Source: Hevea brasiliensis
Lineage: Eukaryota; Streptophyta; Magnoliopsida; Malpighiales; Euphorbiaceae
DNA: 64,000 bases
Assembly: GCF_030052815.1 (NCBI RefSeq)
Contig: NC_079507.1
Coordinates: 15,832,141-15,896,140, forward strand
Direction: 5' to 3'
Part shown: positions 1 to 9,497 of the stretch, in pieces
Numbering within the stretch: position 1 is the stretch's first letter
Layout: each line of letters begins with the position of its first letter
Made by a program: the position numbers and the translations under genes
The notes under the pieces: model-generated
Told to the model about the DNA's origin: nothing
Databases searched by the model: none
The model's input: the letters and a program-made list of their open reading frames with translations, nothing else

Positions 1-1885
1 CAAGAACGATTACACTAACCTCTTGATGCACTACAGCGTGTCTGCGCCTTTGAGATTCGTCTTCAGGACACCAAATGTTGTCCCTCTAGCTTGTCCACAC
101 CAAGAACACCTATGGCAGCCCTTGAACAGCTTCTAAAGCCTTTTCTATTAATTAGAAATTCAAGTTCTGCCTTTTAAGAGATTAGAGATGCAAACAGGAC
201 ACTAGAAACAATTTCTAGTGTTCTTAATTCAAGAGATTGATGGCTAATCTCTTTGAATTGATGAGAGATGAAGAGAAATAGCTGGAGAGGCTCAAAGTGG
301 CGTGACATATGAGAGGAGAGGCTGCTGGTTATGTTTTCTTTTCATAACCACACTTAAATAGCTAGGTTAACACATTAAACCCTAGCCACATGTCACCTTT
401 TGATTAGCTCTAGGTTTAAGTGACCCAATCACATTGTGCCAAGTGTCAAACCTATATTTAATCTTGATTTTAATCATCTTACATGATTAAAAACATTTGG
501 CAAGCTTATGTGTAATCCCATGTGTCACCATCTCATGGTGCCACGTGTCACACTGCAAAATGACCAAAATGCCTCTGTGTCTTAATTTTGAGTTCTTAAC
601 CCAAAATAATTATTTTCTTCTTCTAATTAATTTATATCAAATATAAATTAATTAATTAATCTCTATTAATTAATTCTCATTAATTAAATTCATATTTAAA
701 CACTTTAAATATAAATTTAATTTATACTACACATCCATAATTCGAGATTGGGTTTCAAGTCATGCGAGGGACTTTGCAATTTTAATGCAAACCAAATCTA
801 TTTAATTAATCAATTAAACTCTTTAATTAATTAATTAAATCATATTTAAATAGGTGATAACTTGTGTATGTGTGTGACTTACTAGGCTCATCACTAATTG
901 GCAATGAGACATGATATCAACTCTTAATATCATCAGAACTCTTTCTTACCATAAATGATTTCTCTAAATCATTTTATGAACCTCATAGACCATGGTTAAC
1001 ACCTAGCATAGCATGCCATGGCCACCCAATTAGTAATAAGGTTTACCTTAAATGAACCTATAATCATATGTTACCATGCACTAGAATCTCTCTGTTACAA
1101 AATCCCAACTCAAAGTGAGTCATGGTTTATGTCAAGCTCCATTTGCTATGAATATTATGTTCTCTTTTAATTCCAGTTCTTGATTAAAAGATTTTCTCAT
1201 CGAAACTCTTTTACGAATAAATCTATCTGTCTCTGGCAGAACTTGAAACATCAAGAACAATTAAATGAACATAGGATTTTATCTCTATTTACTTAGAGCA
1301 GATTCCTTCTTGATCAACACCTACCTCCATATATAACTAGCGAGCCAACACATGCCCATATACCCATACATAGTACAAGTATGAAAGCGATATCAAACTC
1401 AAACTACCTATATACAAGATAAGCTGTGCTATCTCAGTCTAAAGATTATATGCATCGATATGATTTATGACAAAACATTGACAAGAGTAAACTCCATGTG
1501 CTTGTCATAAGTGTCACTGGTTCGGCCTACTTATCATTTATAAGTGCCTATCATGTTTGTTATATGGCATGAGACTCACCATTCCATCTTATTTATATCT
1601 CATATAAATAACTTGGGAACAAACATGAATACAATCTTTCTGGATAAGTCATGTCCTTATTATGAAGTATCCTCGATTGTGAACCTATTTATGATACTTT
1701 GTGCTAGAAATATTGTCACTCATATTCTTAACAACTTAAGAATAATATTTCTAACAAAATATCAATGGACCTTTTCTATTACACATAAATATATTATGTA
1801 AACGGAAAAGTGGAAATGCCTTTTATTATTAAAAATATGTACAAGATACATACTAAATGATATGCTCTAGGGCATACTACTAACA
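1..1885 (-). repeat. 3' LTR of copia A, cut by window start
   Basis: Same sequence as 7207-9307 in the same orientation. In element sense it starts TGTTAGTAGTATGCC directly after the polypurine tract. The distal part lies before position 1. It holds an AT-rich block near 640-700 and 780-845 made of repeated TTAAT units. Compared with its partner it carries many small changes at CAG/CTG sites between 1083 and 1480 (see findings). Confidence 0.93.
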
Positions 1886-1896
1886 ATCTCCCACTA
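1886..1896 (-). promoter_or_regulatory. Polypurine tract of copia A
   Basis: The plus strand reads ATCTCCCACT, which is AGTGGGAGAT in element sense, directly before the LTR start TGTTAG. It is the plus-strand DNA primer site of LTR retroelements. The same tract precedes the 3' LTR of copia D at 49526-49535. Confidence 0.85.
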
Positions 1897-2097
1897 GCAC
1901 TAGAGCCATTCATTACAATATCTTAGACCCATCTTCTCAAGATGTCAGTCTAACTGAGCTTGTGACAAAGACTTAGTGAATGGATCAGCTGGTTTTTAGC
2001 TGATGTTATATTTTCTGCATGGCTATATCGCCTTGCCCAACTATATCCCTGATAATATGGTAGTGCCTTTCTATGTGTTTGGATTTTGGGTGAGACC

Positions 2098-2433
2098 TTA
2101 GTTCCTTAGCTCAGATGATCGCTCCATTGTTGTCACGATGTAATGGAACTGACTCAATGGAAGGAACTCATGTAAGTTCATCACGAACTTCTTTATCCAA
2201 GCGACTTCTTTTGCGACATCGATGCAGAATATACTCGACCTCGATGAGTGGAATCTGCGATGCGTGCTCTGTTTGGAACTCTTCCAACCGATCGCACCTC
2301 CATTACAAATGAACACATATCCAGAGGTAGACTTTCTATCATCGATATCTAATTGGAAATCAGAATCAGTATAACCATCCAATTGCAAGTCTCCACCTCC
2401 ATAAATCAAGAATAAATCCTTAGTTCTTCTCAA
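2098..2433 (-). pseudogene. copia A RNase H fragment
   Basis: C-terminal part of the copia pol polyprotein. Motifs YTDSDF, DRKSTSGYVF and WKSSKQST are the usual copia RNase H signature, including the first catalytic Asp region. After the SKQST block the frame degrades: the expected Thr-rich and AEY segment is replaced by an out-of-frame Arg/Ser-rich stretch, which indicates an indel near 2240-2260. A gap at 2434-2522 separates it from the reverse transcriptase frame. The minus-strand neighbour upstream is RT and downstream is the polypurine tract, as expected. The intact-looking homologue in copia D is at 49000-49317. Confidence 0.85.
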
Positions 2434-2522
2434 GTACTTAAGGATATTCTTGTGACTATCGATGTTCCAACACGGATTGGATTGATACCGCTAGTCAAAC
2501 TAACAGATATGCGATATCAGGC

Positions 2523-3624
2523 CTAGTACACAACATTGCATACATTAAACTTCCAATAGCCAAGCATATGGAATCTCGCCATCTTATCTCTTTCTTCAGG
2601 TGTCTTTGGAGACATCTCTTTAGAAAGGTGGATACCATGTCTCACTGGTAACAATCCTCTCTTGGAATCAAGCATGTTAAACCTCTTTAACACCTTTTCC
2701 AAGTATAGACTTTGGGATAAACCAATTATTCTTTTCGCTCTACCTCTATAGATGCGAATCCCAATAATATAGGTTGCCTCCCCTAAGTCTTTCATGGAGA
2801 ATGTATTTGACAACCATACCTTTATAGTCGTCAACATACCTGTATCATTATCCATCAACAGTATGTCATCCACATATAAGACAAGGAAAGTGATAGCACT
2901 GTCACTAACCTTCTTATATACACATGGCTCATCCTCATTTTCTTATAAAACCAAAAGATTTAATGGCTTCATCAAAACGGATGTTCCAACTCCTCGAAGC
3001 TTGTTTCAACCCATAAATGGATCGCTTTAGCTTGCATACCTTGGAACCATCTTGGGATTCAAATCCCTTAGGTTGTTCCATGAAAATGTTTTCTTCAATG
3101 TATCCATTAAGAAAAGCTGTTTTGACATCCATCTGCCAAATCTCATAATCATAGTATGCAGCTATTGCTAATAAAATCCTAATTGATTTAAGCACGGCAA
3201 CAGGCGAGAAAATCTCCTCATAGTCTATTCCTTGCCTTTGGCGAAACCCTTTCGCTACTAGCCTTGCCTTATAGGTCTCTACCTTTCCATCAGAACCAAT
3301 TTTCTTCTTGAAAACCCATTTGTTCCCTATAGGTACAATACCTTTAGGTGGGTCAACAAGATCCCAAACTTGATTCTTATACATGGAATCAATCTCGGAT
3401 TTCATAGCATCAATCCATTTTGAAGAGTCTATATCTGATATAGCTTCTTCATAGGTAAGTGGATCATCTCCATGATCTACTTCTTCATGAGTAGACAACT
3501 CTTGTTCTTCTTCATGAAGAAAACCATATCTCACCGGTGGGTGAGATACCCTGGTTGTTCTACGAGGAACAGCTGTAGATGTTTCATCAATGGGTATAGG
3601 TTGACTAGATGGATCTATATCCAT
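2523..3624 (-). pseudogene. copia A reverse transcriptase (two broken frames)
   Basis: Copia-type RNA-dependent DNA polymerase. The frame 3624-2935 holds the linker (RVSHPPVRYG), then WIDAMKSEI, NKWVFKKKI, ARLVAKGF, QMDVKTAFLNG and YGLKQASR, covering the fingers and palm. The second frame, 2873-2523, begins at the YVDD active-site loop (VDDILLM) and continues through DLGEATYIIGI and a block matching the thumb. The break lies between SFGFIRK and the YVDD loop (about 2880-2940). The domain is close to full family length, so this is the best preserved part of element A. It acts with integrase and RNase H to copy element RNA into DNA in cytoplasmic particles in functional relatives. Confidence 0.92.
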
Positions 3625-3639
3625 CGATGCATTGGTTGG

Positions 3640-4560
3640 TCAGAATTCTCCAATTCTAACTCTATTTGCCTTCCTTTGCCTCCTTCTTGAACAAACTGTT
3701 GTTCAAGAAATGTGGCATCTCTACTTATCACAACCTTTTGTGAAGTAGGCAAATAAAAATAATATCCAAAACTATCTTTTGGATATCCAACAAATTGACC
3801 TCTTTTCGACTGGTCTCCAATTTATCGTTGTTCACTTTTGATATAAGCTGGACAACCCCAAATCTTAACATGCTTAAGACTTGGTTTTCTTCCATGCCAT
3901 ATCTCATAAGGTGTGGAAGAAACTGATTTTGATGGAATCCTATTCAAATATATAAAGCTGATTCTAATGCAAATCCCCAAAGGAGATTGGCATATTAGTA
4001 GAGCTCATCATACTACGTACCATATCCAATAGGTACGATTTCTCCTTCGGATACACCATTCACCGTGGCGTTCTGGAGGAGTCGGTGAGAAACAATGCCA
4101 TGCTCTCTCAAGTATTCATCAAATTCAAGACTCAAATATTCACCTCCACGATCGATCGAAGAGCTTTAATATTTTTTCTGTTTGATTTTCTACTTGATTT
4201 AAATTCTTTGAACTTTTCAAAGGATTCATGTTTGTATTTCATCAAATACAAATACCCAAACCTTGATTTATCATCAAGAAAGGTAATAAAATAATGAAAG
4301 CCCTCTAGCCATTTCTTTAAACGGACCACATACATCACTATGTATTAGTTCCAAAATATTTTCAGCTCTTAGCCCTTGTCCAACAAAGGGTGATCTAGTC
4401 ATTTTGCCTTGAAGGCAAGATTCACAAGTTGGAGTAGGCTCAGAGCCCAATGAGGATAGAATCCCCATTTTCTCCAATTTTGCAATCCTATCTTCTGCAA
4501 CATGACATAACCTTAAGTGCCAAATATATTTTGAACTTGAGTTGGTTTTCACCATGGCAT
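3640..4560 (-). pseudogene. copia A integrase (GAG-pre-integrase zinc domain and core), broken
   Basis: The frame 4804-4274 contains the N-terminal zinc domain of copia integrase: WHLRLCHV followed about 35 residues later by CESCLQGK, giving the H-x-H...C-x2-C pattern, then HSDVCGP at the start of the catalytic core. A second frame, 4338-4132, continues with FITFLDDKSRFGYLYL, which holds core residues. Sequence homologous to the core end and the DNA-binding tail runs on to about 3640 in further frames, including text matching KIWGCPAY of copia D. At least three frameshifts or stops are present. Confidence 0.85.
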
Positions 4561-4585
4561 TGCATTCATTTAGATTGCTATACTC

Positions 4586-4682
4586 TGGCCAATGGAAACA
4601 CTTTCTTACTGGCAATGGAAACACTTTCCTGTTGGTAATGGAAACACTTTCCTGTTGGCAGTGGAGACACTTTCCTTTGCCT
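4586..4682 (-). repeat. 23-bp tandem repeat patching a protease deletion
   Basis: Three full 23-bp units starting at 4591, 4614 and 4637 (AATGGAAACACTTTC plus TTACTGGC, CTGTTGGT or CTGTTGGC), followed by a fourth diverged unit. The fourth unit is the original zinc-knuckle coding sequence at the end of gag. In copia D the homologous position is followed by about 500 bp encoding the rest of the knuckle, the protease and the start of integrase. In A that stretch is absent and these units stand in its place. Confidence 0.85.
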
Positions 4683-4689
4683 CCATCAG

Positions 4690-5434
4690 CTTTAGTCTTC
4701 CTTTTCTGTTTAGCTATTTTCTTGGAAGGACCAGGAATCTGAGGTTTCTTTTTCTTATTGCCCTTCTTCTTGTTGGACTTTCCAGTAGAAGAAGATGCAA
4801 CCAAAGCTACCTCTTTCCTTTATTGCCTGGCATATTCTTTTGGGCAATAACCAGCATGTTGAGTAATTCAGCTAAGGTGCATTCCTGTTTAGTCATATGG
4901 AAATTTGTCACAAAATTCCCAAAAGACTCAGGAAGGGACTGAAGGATCAAATCCATCTGTAGTTGGAAATCCATGTTGAAGTCAAGATGTTCCAACTGCT
5001 CAATCAGCTGAATCATCTTGTGGACATGATCTCCAACATTCTGTCCCTCAAACATCCTCATACGGAATAGCTGTCTAGATATCTCATACCTAGCATTCCT
5101 GCTGTGCTCACCATACAACTCTTGTAGGTGAAGGAGGATCTCACTCGCACTCTGCATGTTTTCATGCTTACGTCAGAACTCATTACTCATGGAAGCAAGC
5201 ATGTAACACTTAGCTCTCATATCATGCTCCTTCCACTTGTCCAAAGTATCATGTTCCTCTTGTGTGGCCTCTGGAGGTAAGGGACCAGAACATTTGAATC
5301 TAGAACATATCCTATATGTTCAAGGTTGAGACAAGTTTCAAATTTCTTAGCCAATCGCAGATTAGGTCCTGTCAACTGTTGTGATCAAGTATGCTTGCAA
5401 GGATATTGGATGGTGGTGGTTGTTACGTGTTCAT
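4690..5434 (-). pseudogene. copia A gag, broken
   Basis: Nucleocapsid polyprotein of the copia UBN2/gag-polypeptide type. By alignment with copia D the start codon is at 5434-5432, but the fourth codon is already a stop. The longest frame, 5157-4807, contains the conserved gag core (ELYGEHSRNARYEISRQLF, DHVHKMIQLIEQLEHLDF). It shifts out of frame at about 4815, where D reads AAAGGGAAAG and A has lost one G. The next frame carries the Lys-rich basic linker (KSNKKKGNKKKK) and half a zinc knuckle (KGKCLHC) before the repeat patch. Confidence 0.85.
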
Positions 5435-5628
5435 TATTATCGTAAAATTAATTGCGAAATAACCAGATTAATTAGTAAATGTATCATGTAATTAACCAAA
5501 TATGATTATGGTCTTTTAATCAAATTGGTCCTCCCACTAACTTAGCGAATCCTACACTTACAAAGTAGAAAATCCTAGTTGGATGGATTTCTAGTGGGTG
5601 ATTGAATTCTTATAATTCTATTGATCAT

Positions 5629-5842
5629 CCTCAGGTACATCCATTATTGGAATTACAATAAACTATAAGTGAGCAACTCCTTGCCCATCACATCTCATGT
5701 GAGGTTCAATCCTTTAACTAGCCCCTAATGCTCAAAATCTCAGGTACATCCAATATTGACTTATCTTGCATTAGTTAAGTTGATCCCATTGAGCGATAAT
5801 TATGCAAATAATTTTAATGTCCTCAGGTACATCCAATATTGG
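5629..5842 (-). repeat. Three spaced copies of a 20-bp motif in the copia A leader
   Basis: CAGGTACATCCAATATTGG or a one-base variant occurs at about 5629-5650, 5739-5760 and 5820-5842, about 80-110 bp apart. The same three copies are kept in copia D. Function unknown. Confidence 0.75.
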
Positions 5843-6594
5843 CCACCAAACCATTTACATATTTACAACATCTCATGCTTAACAATTATTCTTAAGAAAA
5901 TCTCTTAAATTAATTGCATCTTATGCAACTATTTAAAATTTCTTAAAATAATTGCCCCAATGGAGGGCCTATGTTATAATTACTTTAATTATAGCATTTC
6001 CAACTTAATCATTTGTTTGGAAGATTTTATAGCCATCCTAATTACTATTAAGGTCTCACTTTGCACATTATCCATTTAGCATGCATATATCATATAATTG
6101 CATACATTCCCATACATCTCATGCATTCATGGATAAGCAGTAAATATGGTATGATCATGGACTTTCTAAGGGATTCAATTCTGAGCCACCAAGAATTGAA
6201 TCAGGGCATTCCTAGGTGCATTTCATTCATTCATTTTACAAGAGTTGCTGAAGGAGTACATAATCAACACTTGATATTGAATTCCTCCCACTGGTCCCAC
6301 CAATGCTCTTGACCTCCTTGAACTTCTTGCAATCCAATATTACATAGTAATCCTTGGCATACCAAGGCGAATTTACAAGAACTTAAATAAATGAAATTAC
6401 AACCCAAAAATATTACAAACTTAATAATACATGCCCAAAATAAATTAAAATAAATTAATTAATTTACAATCCCAAAGAAACATAAAAGAAATAAATCCAA
6501 TCACATTGGTCTTTTATAGTCCATGATCATCCATCATGCATATCACTATTTAACAATTAAATAAAACATACATACTTAAATTAAATTGAATATC

Positions 6595-6930
6595 TCATAT
6601 TCAACTTAAAAATCAGATTTCAAAATGATTAAAATAAATTTAAAAATTCAGATTTGAATATCATTCAAACAAATTTAAAAAATCAGATTTTAATATCATT
6701 CAAACAACTTCAAAAATTCAGATTTGAATCTCATTCAAACAACTTTTAAAATTCAGATTTGAATCACATTCAAATATTTTTAAAAATCAGATCTGAATTT
6801 TATTGAATCAATTTTAAAAATCAGATTTAAATATGATTCAAACAACTTTAAAAATTCAGATTTGAATCTCATTCAAACAACTTTTAAAATTCAGATTTGA
6901 ATCACATTCAAACATGTTTTAAAATTCTGA
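6595..6930 (-). repeat. Tandem array of about 38-bp units with inverted repeats, copia A leader
   Basis: About nine diverged units, each holding a short inverted repeat of the type TTTGAAT-3nt-ATTCAAA followed by an AT-rich linker. It lies in the untranslated leader between the primer-binding site and gag. The homologous array in copia D is at 25241-25585 and is more regular. Between this array and gag (5435-6594) I see leader sequence only, AT-rich and without a coding frame. Confidence 0.85.
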
Positions 6931-7193
6931 TGTGAATCATAATTTAATTGTGTGATTAAAACAACTAATTAAACACTTTAATTAGTCAAAGAATAGGCCT
7001 TAGATCATACAACAATTGCAGAATTAAAAGCCAAACCTTGAATCACCCATGGAACCATTGTTGCCGCCACCAATGGTGGCTTCTCCATGTGTGACGCCAC
7101 ATCTCATGATCCAACCAGCAATGAATCTCTTGATCTCATGATCAAACACACAATTAAATTATATAATCAACAATCTAAATGGCAAATATAGTG

Positions 7194-7204
7194 GCTCGAT
7201 ACCA
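7194..7204 (-). promoter_or_regulatory. Primer-binding site of copia A
   Basis: In element sense TGGTATC-GAGC, two bases inside the 5' LTR end. It is complementary to the 3' end of initiator tRNA-Met, but one A is missing relative to the TGGTATCAGAGC seen in copia D. The missing base falls in a CAG trinucleotide, the same context as other suspect indels in this element. Confidence 0.85.
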
Positions 7205-7206
7205 AT

Positions 7207-9307
7207 TGAAGGAACAGGCGTGAAAAACACAAGATTATACTATTGAATTCAAAAATTTTCACCTAGGGTCACAAGCACCATGCAAGATTTATTTTTATCT
7301 ATTTGATTTCAATGATAAACAACATATTAAAACTCTTTTAATATGTTTTTGGATCTGTATTTGCCATTTAATATTTTAAAATTAATCAGATTAATTTTAG
7401 AACCCTAGATTAAATCAAGAACGATTACACTAACCTCTTGATGCAATCGCAGCTATGCGCGCATTTGAGATTCGTCTTCAGGACACCAAATGTTGTCCCT
7501 CTAGCTTGTCCACACCAAGAACACCTATGGCAGCCCTTGAACAGCTTCTAAAGCCTTTTCTATTAATTAGAAATTCAAGTTCTGCCTTTTAAGAGATTAG
7601 AGATGCAAACAGGACACTAGAAACAATTTCTAGTGTTCTTAATTCAAGAGATTGATGGCTAATCTCTTTGAATTGATGAGAGATGAAGAGAAATAGCTGG
7701 AGAGGCTCAAAGTGGCGTGACATATGAGAGGAGAGGCTGCTGGTTATGTTTTCTTTTCATAACCACACTTAAATAGCTAGGTTAACACATTAAACCCTAG
7801 CCACATGTCACCTTTTGATTAGCTCTAGGTTTAAGTGACCCAATCACATTGTGCCAAGTGTCAAACCTATATTTAATCTTGATTTTAATCATCTTACATG
7901 ATTAAAAACATTTGGCAAGCTTATGTGTAATCCCATGTGTCACCATCTCATGGTGCCACGTGTCACACTGCAAAATGACCAAAATGCCCCTGTGTCTTAA
8001 TTTTGAGTTCTTAACCCAAAATAATTATTTTCTTCTTCTAATTAATTTATATCAAATATAAATTAATTAATTAATCTCTATTAATTAATTCTCATTAATT
8101 AAATTCATATTTAAACACTTTAAATATAAATTTAATTTATACTACACATCCAATAATCTAGATTTGGTTTCAAGTCATGCTAGGGACTTTGCAATTTTAT
8201 TGCAAACCAAATCTATTTAATTAATCAATTAAACTCTTTAATTAATTAATTAAATCATATTTAAATAGGTGATAACTTGTGTATGTGTGTGACTTACTAG
8301 GCTCATCACTAATTGGCAATGAGACATGATATCAACTCTTAATATCATCAGAACTCTTTCTTACCATAAATGATTTCTCTAAATCATTTTATGAACCTCA
8401 TAGACCATGGTTAACACCTAGCATAGCATGCCATGGCCACCCAATTAGTAATAAGGTTTACCTTAAATGAACCTATAATCATATGTTACCATGCACTAGA
8501 ATCTCTCTGTTACAAAATCCCAACTCAAGCTGGAGTCATGGTTTATGTCAAGCTCCATTTGCTATGAATATTATGTTCTCTTTTAATTCCAGTTCTTGAT
8601 TAAAAGATTTTTCTCATCAGAAACTCTTTTCTGAATAAATCTATCTGTCCTGGCCAGGAACTTGAAACATCAAGAACAATTAAATGAACATAGGATTTTA
8701 TCTCTATTTACTTAGAGGAACAGATTCCTTCTTGATCAACACCTACCTCCATATATAACTAGCAGGAGCCAACACATGCCCATATACCCATACATAGTAC
8801 AAGTATGAAAGCAGTATCAAACTCAAACTACCTATATACAAGATAATTGTGCTATCTCAGGTCTAAAGATTATATGCTGATATGATTTATGACAAAACAT
8901 TGACAAGAGTAAACTCCATGTGCTTGTCATAAGTGTCACTGGTTCGGCCTACTTATCATTTATAAGTGCCTATCATGTTTGTTATATGGCATGAGACTCA
9001 CCATTCCATCTTATTTATATCTCATATAAATAACTTGGGAACAAACATGAATACAATCTTTCTGGATAAGTCATGTCCTTATTATGAAGTATCCTCGATT
9101 GTGAACCTATTTATGATACTTTGTGCTAGAAATATTGTCACTCATATTCTTAACAACTTAAGAATAATATTTCTAACAAAATATCAATGGACCTTTTCTA
9201 TTACACATAAATATATTATGTAAACGGAAAAGTGGAAATGCCTTTTATTATTAAAAATATGTACAAGATACATACTAAATGATATGCTCTAGGGCATACT
9301 ACTAACA
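7207..9307 (-). repeat. 5' LTR of copia A
   Basis: 2101 bp, bounded TGAAGG...TAACA on the plus strand. Homologous over its length to 1-1885, 9643-11747, 22861-24970 and 49536-51646. In element sense the U3 promoter position, TATATAA in copia D, is TATTTAAG here (7768-7775). The plus-strand 85-codon open frame near 8966-9223 recurs in the other copies and is judged a by-product of shared ancestry. Confidence 0.95.
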
Positions 9308-9431
9308 GGGAGAGCAGCCAAGGGTGGTGGCACAAAGAGATGAATGGCAGCTTGTGTTTTTGTTCTTTCATCCTTACACTTATATAGCTAGGTCACCACT
9401 TAAAAACCTTGCCACATGTCATCCTCTGATT
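9308..9431 (-). repeat. Remnant of a copia LTR that received element A
   Basis: Homologous to the part of the copia D 5' LTR near 24355-24480, around the promoter and start of the transcribed region, in inverted orientation. It contains the TATA region (CTTATATAGCTAGG). Element A begins exactly at its left edge, so A jumped into an LTR of its own family. The rest of that LTR would lie left of the window. It stops abruptly at about 9431. Confidence 0.85.
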
Positions 9432-9497
9432 TTGAACTGTGAATTTGAAATATTTTGTCAGTAAATATAACTGCTCAAATGTTTGATACATATGACA
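9432..9497 (+). repeat. Fragment of a gypsy 5' leader, plus orientation
   Basis: Matches, in the opposite orientation, the leader between primer-binding site and gag of gypsy F (around 42800-42870), for example the block AACTGCTCAA and TTGATACATATGACAT. No LTR of plus orientation precedes it. Instead it abuts a copia LTR remnant on the left and a minus-oriented gypsy LTR on the right. It therefore marks at least one rearrangement junction. Confidence 0.7.

Larger units (their letters stand above)
1..9307 (-). mobile_element. Ty1/copia retrotransposon A (left LTR truncated by window edge)
   Basis: Order on the minus strand: 5' LTR (7207-9307), primer-binding site, leader of about 1.75 kb, gag, integrase, reverse transcriptase, RNase H, polypurine tract, 3' LTR (1-1885). 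The gene order with integrase before reverse transcriptase is diagnostic of Ty1/copia. LTR ends are TGTTAG...TTCA. LTRs of about 2.1 kb are long for copia; Angela/Tork-like clades are possible, but I cannot assign one without a phylogeny. The protease region is missing, and all frames are broken, so the copy is non-autonomous. The element sits inside another LTR of the same family, whose remainder follows at 9308. Confidence 0.93.

Noticed and set aside
1544..1801. An 85-codon open frame repeated in every copia LTR (also 8966-9223, 11475-11663, and inverted at 22977-23201 and 49619-49876)
   Set aside because: It runs antisense to the element inside the U3 end and resembles no protein family I know. 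The LTR copies are related by descent, so a shared open frame is expected without selection. It would deserve another look only if codon-level conservation were shown.
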